DNA from: Crossaster papposus
Lineage: Eukaryota; Echinodermata; Asteroidea; Velatida; Solasteridae
Direction: 5' to 3'
Length of the DNA: 64,000 nucleotides
Assembly (NCBI GenBank): GCA_037893245.1
Contig: JBAIAA010000702.1
Coordinates: 186,001 to 250,000 of the forward strand
The position numbers and the translations under genes are program-made. Shown piece by piece: positions 29,899 to 64,000 of this stretch; the stretch's first letter is position 1; every line of letters begins with the position of its first letter. The notes beneath the pieces were generated by a model. It was given only the letters and a program-made list of their open reading frames with translations, was not told the DNA's origin and ran no database searches.

Positions 29899-30354
29899 GC
29901 GAATACTCGGTGAAATTTGCAACAAATGAAATGTATTCCCATTTCACAAATTTCAGTAAAAATACTTGCCCTAATAGAACACATTTGCATTTAAATTTGT
30001 GTCTGCGCCGAGTATAGGAACAGAGGCCAATTTGCTAAGCACACAAATTTACTTAGCACAGAAAGTCTTGCTCAGTATGGTTACTAGCTAATACTGAATA
30101 CATGTATATTTTTTTATGCTAATCAAAAACCAGCTAAACCAGTCACAAACAATTGGTTTTTTTATATCACCTGAAAATTTGGTTTGTAACCCTGTCTTTT
30201 GCCAAGGAAGGATTTTCATGCTCAGCAAACTTGTTTTGTGCTTAAGCAGCTCCATGAAATTGGTCCCGGGTCTCTACAGTGGACATGAGCAGCACCTTGG
30301 GCTCTGATGAGACAATGCCTGGATTCTCCTCTGTCAATCCTCCTCTGTCGCTAT

Positions 30355-30460
30355 GGCCGTTTTCTAAATCCCAGCTTCGTCTTCATCTCGGGCTTCATTC
30401 ATGCAGTTTAGCAATGGGCTGGAGCCAGAGACAAAGCCAACCAGGGGTTTGGAAAACGCC
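30355..30460. mobile_element. Short GGCCGTTT MITE abutting the MTR stop codon
   Basis: The termini GGCCGTTTTCTAAATCCC and GGGGTTTGGAAAACGCC are inverse. The right end touches the TAG stop of methionine synthase at 30461-30463. The same family occurs at 7048-7893. Confidence 0.6.
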
Positions 30461-55975
<25,515 letters not shown>

Positions 55976-56198
55976 CTACAGAGATGGCAAAACAATTGGG
56001 ATATAAACCAGTCTAATTAATACTAACAATAATAATGATGATGATGATGATGATCAACCCCCCATCCCTCCCCAACAACCATATTTCCAGGTACTTCATC
56101 AGGATAACTTTTTTAGACAGGAAATGTTCTTAAATGTGACCTGCTCCAAGAAAAAGTTAGGGTGAAATGTTCTTTCAATTTTTGTTTTCGTCTTAAAA

Positions 56199-56335
56199 AA
56201 AGGTAGGATACACCATTTGAAGATATCAACAATCTTTACTACGACAATATTAGGAAATATCTTGTTTGTTTGAAAGGAAATAATGATTGTAGGCATCCAG
56301 CAAAATGATTGCGCTAGATATCTTGTACTTGTGTG
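56199..56335. mobile_element. Partial GGTAGGATACACC-family MITE
   Basis: AAAGGTAGGATACACCATTT and AATGATTGTAGGCATCCAGC match the family. The other end is missing. Confidence 0.55.
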
Positions 56336-56339
56336 CAAT

Positions 56340-57900
56340 GCCTGTAGTAATTTATAATATTTGGTACTTCACCCCAAATACTGTACAAAATAATATGTAG
56401 TACTAAGGTTGCTGGGTGCAGATAGTTGTATCTGAACCAAACACACTCAACAAGCAAAAAGACTCGATGCTAAAAAAGTATTTACCCAAATACTAAAAAA
56501 TACTACACCCTATTTAGTAAATGAAACGTATACAAGTAGTTTCTGTAGTAGCCAGTATCTATTAGTGCTGGGACAAATCAGAGAATTTCCTAACCAAATA
56601 ACCGAATTTGAAAATATCAAATTCCTCCAAATTCCTTAATCGGTTTACAAAATCCAGAAAATGTACCACGCACGTGCCAATATAATTATGTACTGTACAT
56701 GTACGATTACAATGTAACAGTTTGTTACTTTGTTACCGACCTGCTGCGCTGTGCCTTCCTAATTTACTCCAGGTTTTCCCTGGGACGATCCTACAAAATT
56801 ATGTATTTATTAATTCAGGTCTTGTCTGTCATATTTCACTACAGGATAGAGAGAAATTGTCCAACTTCCACCCTCAGCGAGTCCGTGATGTCAGACTAAA
56901 AACGTGCACTTGAAAGTTCACCTTCTTTCCTTGCTACATTTCCTCACTAACGTTCCAATTCCCAGGCATTGCTTTGGCACATCAGATGACCACAAGGTTG
57001 TCTGGCTAGAACTCCACAGTTAATAGCCCTATTGCCTCGACCAATCATCAACCGTGGATTAACGAGCGCGACCCACATTAAACCATTCATCGTCTGACTT
57101 TGCTTTTGTCAGCTACACAATCTTCTTTTCCACGCGCCCATCCTTTGCTTTTTCCCGCTATATTTTACTCATTTTATCCATGTACTTATTCTATCCATGT
57201 CCCACCCTTTGATTTTTTCCGCGGCTAGTAATTCCAGCTCAGTCAGAAGTCCGCAAATCAGAGCCCTTTCAAAGATAACCGTTGTTAATGAACAACCAAT
57301 CATAGCCCCGATTACTCGTTCTTAAATGGCTGAATAAATCAAAGGAAACGGCCCAGATGATATGGAGGCGGCGTATAGCTTTGATGAATGTGAAGAATAG
57401 GTTTTGATTGACAGGCTCCACAAAAGGATCGGGAGTTCTCCCAGCAGAGAGATTATTTTACGCAACTTGGGGAAAGTGCAAGTACATACTGGAAGCGGTA
57501 AAATAATAAAGGGGAAATAATGAAGCGAAACATGCAGTTCTGGTGTCTATTCTACTTCTTATAACTCGTATGAAAACACAAAATACAAGTTACATGTACT
57601 GTCTGAAACATCACACACTTTTCTAATTATAAGCTACACGATTAACTGCTTAATAAAGTGATCGTAAACAACTCGTATAATTAAAACAATGTTGATTTGT
57701 CCAATTTGCCAAGAGTTGTAACTTAATAAATTAAAACACGCCGGAATTGTAGGTGGATGTGAGGTTCGAGGGGCAATAATATTCAATGGCATCAAAATGA
57801 ATACGTCTATACCGTCTAGAATGTTGGTAAAACATATTAAACTAAATGACAGTTTGACGAAGGGCAATATTAAAATTGGACGTCATACTGAATCTTTGAG
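56340..57900. other. Non-coding, presumably MTR intron; no further exon found
   Basis: I searched the minus strand by eye for the next upstream MTR exon and found none. No element boundary is clear. Confidence 0.35.
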
Positions 57901-57913
57901 CGCCAATAATTAC

Positions 57914-59916
57914 TTACAGAAATAAAAGCATGTTCAGGTTTTCTGGGTTTAAGCAGTTCCTGCTGGCGTTGACAATGTGACCAGCCGCTGAGAAGATGCG
58001 CTCAGAGGGCACATATGTCGCGGGGATTGCCAGATATTTTCTAGCAAGCTTGGCAACTGAGGGGAATCTGTCCGCGTTCGCAGCCCAGAACTGGCAAGAA
58101 TCCGAGTCGTTGTCAGCAGTGCTGTGAAGCCGGATATAGTCCAGAAACTGCTGGTGGTATGCCATCATCAGATCATCTTCTTCCGTAGAACCATCAGCAT
58201 CTGTGATATCGGTGCTTGGTACGCCTAGAAGAAAGTCAAGGGCACTTTCCTTCCCCAGGGTCGCTTTGCTGAGTATTCCACAGCCGCATCAAGTGTATGC
58301 GCATCGGGGGGAGAAAGCGCCTCTCTGACTGCATCATACGCAACTTCTCTAGACTCGTCATCCAGAAAAGTGAGACCCTTGAAGCGTACGTCAAGGACGG
58401 TTGCCATCATATCCGGGCCAGTGAGGGCGTCGTCCGTACAGAAACGTTTCTGTAGATCTCGCATGGTCACCCGTTTGAAGTCTGCAATGGGTGGACGGTC
58501 GTCATCGTTGACTCGTAAGTGGTTTGAAATCAGACTAAGGATGATCGGCTGTACAGTAGATATGCTTGAATTGTACTGTGCCGAAAAAACAGTCGTCGCT
58601 ACCTACATTATGGTATAACACACACAAATATTAATACGATATCAACATAATTGTTCAAGTATAACCAACGGAACCTATATTTTGTCATAACTATTTTAAG
58701 AAAGAAAGTGATGGAAAGACAATGGAATACACTATTAAATTGTAAAATGTATAAACACTGAGAAACGTAATAAGCTTTACACCACGATAGTGCGTTCACC
58801 TTGTGAATGTTCAAACTCATTTCAAGGTTAGATTATTTTCTCAATGTTTTCCTTTTATATCGGTATTTAGTTTTTAATGTTAAAACAAAAGGGGCTTTAA
58901 AAACAACAATACATACCTGCAGCGGTTTTAAGCAGGTGAACATCTCCTCTACCAGACTCCATTGGTTCTTTGTCAGCTCCAGAGTGCATCGCTCAGGGTT
59001 GTGTATTGTCGGTTACTAAGGACAGAGCAAATTGCCCATCGTGACTCGTAGAGACGCTCCAACATCCAAAAAATGGAGTTCCAGCGTGAGGAGGCGATGC
59101 TGGGGTGTGCCGTGCTGATTTTGTTTTGTCACCAAAGCCTTCGTCTGCACGGTGCTGTGGCGGAAATGACCAACAAGTCGTGATGCAGCACTCACTAACT
59201 CCGATATTTGGCGGTTGCTCTTCATCCCTTTGGCGACGCTCAATTGCAAGGTGTGTGCTGCGCATCCCACATCATCGACTGCAATGGTATTCCCCACTCC
59301 TTTAATGTTACTGGCGTTGTCATGTACCACGGCACTGACGATGCCATCGATACTCCAGGCCTCGGTTACCCGTTGCAGTTGGTTAGCAAGAGCCACTGCC
59401 GTGTGCCGCTGGGGAGCTGTCGGCTTGGTGTCACCGCCTTCATCGTCATCACTCTCGTTCTGAATAGCGGCCACAGAAGAAGTGTCCAGAACTTTGGCGT
59501 GGTACTCCCATTTGTCACCAATGAAGTGTGCCGTCACCGTCATGTAACTTTCCTGATTGCGCGCAATCAGTCGTCAAGGCGACACTTTTAGCTGTTCCCA
59601 GCTGCTTCGCCACAGACTCCTTCCCATCTGCAAAGATTGTCTGCAGGCGGGCCGTCATGGTTTTACGGCAAGGAACCACATAACCTGGTTCAAGAAAGGC
59701 CATCATTTTCCTGAAGGCCCCACATTCCACCAGACTTATTGGCAGACTCGCCTCGGTAATCAGGCTGGCAATCAGCCTTGAAACCTTCTCTCCCTTGGCC
59801 GGATTGCAGGTGTGGCGTCGAACGAAGCCATCTAGCGTAGGCTGAGATGTCGATGCTTGCTTACTTGTAGACGGCTTCGCTTTTATGTGTATACCGTCCT
59901 GTAGAATGTCGGTCAC
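57914..59916 (-). pseudogene. hAT (ZBED-like) transposase remnant with an intron
   Basis: On the minus strand, four fragments align to one transposase. 59916-59515 is the N-terminal region (SLPISLVECGAFRKMMAFLE). 59543-59016 is the RNase H-like core (VVHDNASNIK, DDVGCAAHTLQLSVAKGM). 58993-58919 reads CTLELTKNQWSLVEEMF and ends at CTGCAG before a GTATGT donor. 58604-57914 resumes after an acceptor and ends in the hAT dimerisation domain (LARKYLAIPATYVPSERIFS). Frame changes near 59520, 59010 and 58260 disable it. The BED finger is missing upstream. It could be a decayed transposon or a decayed ZBED-like host gene. Confidence 0.8.
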
Positions 59917-60075
59917 TTCGGCACCTGGTCAAGTCGGCACCCACCAACTCGGCACCTTGCCAATTCGGCACCCACCTACTCGGCACCTTTCCAACTCGGC
60001 ACCCACCAACTAGGCACCTGCACAAAAACCGACTCGGCACCTGACCGACTCGGCACCTGACCTACTCGGCACCTC
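59917..60075. repeat. ACTCGGCACC short tandem repeat
   Basis: About ten units of 14-19 bp built on ACTCGGCACCCACCA and ACTCGGCACCTGACC, directly upstream of the hAT fragment. Confidence 0.75.
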
Positions 60076-60794
60076 CGATATTAGTACTGGCGCATGAACC
60101 TACCCGTACCCGCAATAACTCTTCTCATTATTTTGGAGGCATTTTTATAGAGAACAAATTAGGCCTTTAATGGAAAAAAAAATGTAAAATAAAAAAAGGA
60201 AGGACTACGGACCCGGACCCAATCCTTCATTTGGGATATTGTCTCCCGATCGGGGAACCCCGTGAACTATCGCCGGCCGGCCGGGTGGTGGCGCATTCAA
60301 ACTTGCAAAAATGCAAAAATACAAAAATATTTTGCCCTGAATTAAATGTGTATGTACATCTATTACTGCTGAACTTCTGCAGATCTGAAATGGCATCATA
60401 AATTGTATGACAACCGGTTAATTTAGAAAGGGAATTTTACATCGAGATTTAACATTTGCAATACCGTGAAAATAAATCATTCCCACTTCAAACTTAAAGA
60501 TGGACTACAACGGAATAATGATAAAGGCTTTGTTGCCTTTTTTTGTTCGAGAAATGTATAATGATTACTAATATATCATTAGTATTCAATAAAACTTGAT
60601 CCTTCATGCAAAAAAAACCCAAAATTGATCGGCGTTCTACGACCCAGAAAAACTCAGTTTCAGCAAAAGCCCTTAACTCATGAATAATTCATACTTTGTG
60701 TGTGACGTACTACCCATGACGATTTACTCGGGTCGATCGTGTGCGTGCATTTTTACCGTACAATGCAATGCGGAATAACAGCGGACAAGCTAGG

Positions 60795-61372
60795 CTATAT
60801 TTTGGTACAACTATTTTCGACCGAAAAACAGCGAAAAATGTCCGATAGCAGCGAGTATTGGGAAGACCACAGTATAGATGAGGAAGAGGCATTTCGTGGA
60901 GGTACTTCTGAGGACAGTGATGGCAGCTCTAGCGATGAGGGGAGCTCACCAGACGAGGGGAGCTCACCTGCTGATGACTCTGCGGCCACGGCAGACCCGG
61001 CGGTTGCCGATGACTCGGCCGACGTAGAAGCAGTAGGCCTGGTGGTAGTAGTACGAATTCTCTCGATGTTTGGCGCTTTCAATGTGGGGATCGATCCAGG
61101 CTTCAAACGAAACTTTGTTGTCAATCCCAGTGAATTTTTCAAAGCACTTGAAGGTTCAACACAGTCCTCTGAAAAATGTGCTGAACAAATCAAAGGCCTA
61201 CTTCTTGCCGAGAAGGTCAGACATGTCAGAAGGTGAAATCCTTTCGTGTAATATTTACGAACTTCACCCATTCCTTTGATAACGCAGGATCCCGCGGAAA
61301 TTGCACAAAAGGAATCTCTGGATTCTTCGAACAATTTCTCGTGCATCCACAAACAACACATGAAGTTGGCAT
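60795..61372 (-). pseudogene. THAP-domain coding region with a frame break
   Basis: From the ATG at 61372 the minus strand reads MPTSCVVCGCTRNC, then IPFVQFPRDPALSKEWVKFV, the N-terminal half of a C2CH THAP zinc finger. This frame stops at about 61226. The adjacent frame carries the second half, RPLICSAHFSEDC and RLKPGSIPTL (the HF and PT signatures), followed by a Ser/Glu-rich linker to 60795. THAP domains bind DNA in transposases (P-element type) and host regulators. Whether the break is a mutation or a missed splice is unclear. Confidence 0.6.
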
Positions 61373-62182
61373 TATTGTAGCTGATAGTGATACACTATAA
61401 AAAAAAGATTCGTAAAAACTTCATGCCTCTGCATAAAAACGCATACATAATACACACGGAATAACATGGCGTTTTTTGTTTACTCTCGGTTGCTCATGGG
61501 TAGTACGTCATCACTTTTCGCTGGTTTACAAGTCCGCTGGTACTATATCGTGGATTTCATTGTGGTTTTCAGTGGATCTTTGCCGGGAACCAGTACAGGG
61601 CGGGAAATTTCAAAATCGAAGAATCGAGGTCTAATTTTTTCGGTCAAATTGCAACAAAATTATTTAGAGAAAAACATGACCGTAACAATAAAGTGTTACC
61701 TGAACACAACATAAACAAGGTCCGATAATAAATTTAATGTGTGAGTTTTCGTTGTAGTCCATCTTTAATACCCAAAAAACCAAAAGAATCAATTGCTCTA
61801 CTAGAAAAAAACACGTAGACATTTTTCAATTTTAACTGCTTGAGGTCTTTAATTTTCAAATTGTAAAATATACACACTTCCATGGATTAAAAAAAGAAAA
61901 AATCATCGCTGTACTGGAAATAAAAAAATACCAATTTCAACTCCTTGCTGTACTTAATTTCTAATCGTAGAATTTACAAACTTACATGGTATAATAAAAA
62001 AAAAATTAAAAAGAGAATTATCGCTGTACTGGAAATGGCCTAAAACGACCTAGACATCTGGGCATCTACTGTAGCCAAATCCCTACTCAGTGTTCAGTTC
62101 TTCAGCCAAAGCCCTACTGTTTAGTTCTTCCGGATGGACGATCTAGACAACTGGGCATGAACTGTAGCCAAAGCCCTACTGT
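61373..62182. other. Non-coding, nothing recognised
   Basis: AT-rich. Near 62085-62200 a TTCAGTTCTTC..GCCCTACTG string is duplicated. No gene is supported. Confidence 0.35.
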
Positions 62183-63751
62183 TCAGTTCTTCCGGATGGA
62201 TGGTCCATGTATTGCTGCACATGCACTGAGGAGCTGTTTCAGTGACTTGTCTCCCTTGCCATATTGATCCCAGTACAGAAATATGCGCCCTTGCAGATTT
62301 CTGTACAACTTACGTTGGTGTCGCCTCAACTTCTTCTCAGAAACGAGGCGGACCTGGATACTTACATATCGTGCTTCTGTATGCAGAAGGGTCAACAGGA
62401 CGTAGAGTGGCAGCTGGCCCTTCTTGGCCTTGCGGTTGATGCGGTTATGCCAGCCTTCAACGTCGTTATTTGTGCGAACAGACTGCATGTAGACACTCCA
62501 CACATCTGGAGTCCATTCACCCACCATCCACGTTGCATGAACGTACTCCATTATCTGCTGCATCATCCCTGTGTTGGCCTTCTCCCGGATCTTCTCAAAC
62601 ATATCTGGAATCTGGTCACTTGGGAGAAACGTTAGTGCCAGGAGCCTCCTCATCAACTTGTACGCAGCCTCGTCCTCCATGTACATGTAGCTCCGCTGAA
62701 GGCCAACCTCTTGTATTTTGCGCCAGACACACTGGGTCCAGTGAAAAACACACCCAACACACCGGACATCAGGGAAAACGCTCGCAGAAGCACCCCACAG
62801 ACCAGCCTCGAAATCCAACATGAACTCCCGCACATTGATGTCACCTGGGATGCATTCCTTTAATGCCATGAACACTGCCTTGTAGTCACGTTTCTTCTTG
62901 CTTGACATGATTGCGAAGGCAAGTGGAACCTGTTTCGTTTCCCCATCTTTGGACACAAAGGCATGGAAGGACAGTAGTTGCTTGAACGGTGCTTTAACCA
63001 CCTTGAAAGTTCCGTCAATGTACCAGCGTTTAGCCACAGACAGCAACTCCAACTGTTGATCCGAAGCCATCAGTAGATGACGTTGTTTGCCTCTCGTAAT
63101 GTCCTTTCGTAGAAAATTGCCTGGTAAGAAATATTCACGAAGCTCAAACACTAAGTCCACGGGATCTTGTGGTCGCATTCGCTGGCGGAGACGATTAGCA
63201 GCACGAGCAAGGTTCTCTGGTTTCGGCAAACAGTCAGTGGCTCGTTCCTAATGTTCTCAACAAGTGCCTCGTCAACGATGTTTGATGCTGGCTCGAAAAG
63301 GTCATTCAAAGCTTTGGTCTTGATCTGGGCCACAACTTTGGCCACCATCTCTATTCCTGGTTGACTGACATGGGTGTGTTCATGGATTCCCTTCCTGAAG
63401 TTATCTATCCTGCATGACTGTAGCTCTGCAGTAGGTGACCTTGTTACGCACTGTGCAACGCCAGAAAGTGGTGTTACCACACGCCTTCTTCACTGTGTAT
63501 TAAGTAAACCCATTACCATCGATCAGCTTCTTGTGTTGTCTCTGCGATGAACCATCTACAATGGTGAACTTGTCTGGGTCTTGATGCCTACTAAGCTCCG
63601 CATCAACCGTCTCGTCCAGTAGGGATGACTCTTCCAAGATGGCGTGCTGTCTATCAAAGTGTTGTGCCTCACGAATCAAGCTGTCTGTGAGAGACCCTAT
63701 GGAGGTTGGGTTTGGTGTACTCGCTCTTTCTGGATCCTCAAGCTGTAACAA
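62183..63751 (-). pseudogene. FLYWCH-MULE transposase remnant
   Basis: The N-terminal fragment (63751-63500) leads into a FLYWCH-like finger with ACGNTTFWRCTVRNKVTYC; an in-frame TAA at about 63498 interrupts it. Two more frame changes follow (about 63405 and 63228). From 63229 a 348-residue frame holds a MULE transposase domain: YIDGTFKVVKAPFKQLLSFH, MLDFEAGLWGASASVFPDV, then CVFHWTQCVWRKIQ (DDE-type Asp, Asp/Glu and C2H2-like residues). It ends with LPLYVLLTLLHTEARY. The core is uninterrupted, so decay is recent or the domain is partly retained. Confidence 0.75.
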
Positions 63752-64000
63752 ATTGACAAACCAAGGTAAAGATATACATCAAGAATAAACTGGAAAATGT
63801 CGAACCCAGCCAAGGTACTGTGTTGCGTGACTCGTAAGTCCTAGAGCAGCAAGATCGTTGACAGAAATTGTTTGCACTTTCACGTGTAAAGGGACACCTC
63901 ACCTTTTTAAATAACCACACTACATTTAGCATTAATTATCACCGAAAAAAATCCAGAAACTTAATTTTCAGGTGAAAAACACTTGAAACCACGAAACGGG

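Noticed and set aside
60739-61236. 165-residue acidic plus-strand ORF
   Set aside because: It is antisense to the THAP-type coding region, and its composition is explained by the Ser/Glu-rich linker read on the other strand. A real small protein cannot be fully excluded.
56340-64000. Missing 5' exons of MTR
   Set aside because: No sequence resembling the homocysteine domain or the first folate-domain half was found; they probably lie beyond the window.

Overview
The window is animal nuclear DNA, most likely from a marine invertebrate. The evidence is a multi-exon gene with GT-AG introns, tRNA-derived SINEs, a CR1-like LINE, DIRS-type, hAT, MULE and Polinton elements, and many miniature inverted-repeat elements (MITEs). 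I cannot fix the species. The repeat mix would suit an echinoderm, hemichordate or cephalochordate, but that is inference.

Layout. (1) 1-9.6 kb is repeat-dense. It opens with the 3' part of a DIRS/Ngaro-like reverse transcriptase-RNase H ORF, followed by an array of hairpins whose stems co-vary. Stacked and nested MITEs and foldback elements then follow. (2) 9,686-28,651 is one Polinton/Maverick (adintovirus-like) element. Its terminal inverted repeats and an ACAGA direct repeat at both edges are visible. It carries a double-jelly-roll-type capsid gene, a packaging ATPase, two tandem candidate minor-capsid paralogues, several small membrane or coiled-coil genes, an rve integrase and a protein-primed family B DNA polymerase. 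The copy is inactive. A LINE, a PIF/Harbinger-type MITE with TAA target duplication and an hAT-type MITE with 8-bp duplication each interrupt a gene, and several genes carry stops or frameshifts. (3) 28.7-56 kb on the minus strand holds 17 exons of cobalamin-dependent methionine synthase (MTR). They run from the middle of the folate-binding domain to the stop codon, about 814 residues, in consistent phase. The 5' exons (homocysteine domain) are not in the window. The introns are full of MITEs, SINEs, minisatellites and a foldback of about 900 bp. (4) 57.9-63.8 kb holds three minus-strand transposase-type remnants: a ZBED-like hAT transposase with an intron, a THAP-domain start, and a FLYWCH-MULE transposase.

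How parts fit. The Polinton genes form a replication/integration block (integrase and polymerase, convergent with overlapping 3' ends) and a morphogenesis block. Most of its start codons are immediately preceded by an A/T-rich TATAAATG-like string, which suggests a shared promoter element. A strong hairpin with A/T flanks separates two convergent late genes. The methionine synthase exons retain the cobalamin-binding DVHDIG motif and the AdoMet-site [12 protein letters not shown] motif and look functional.
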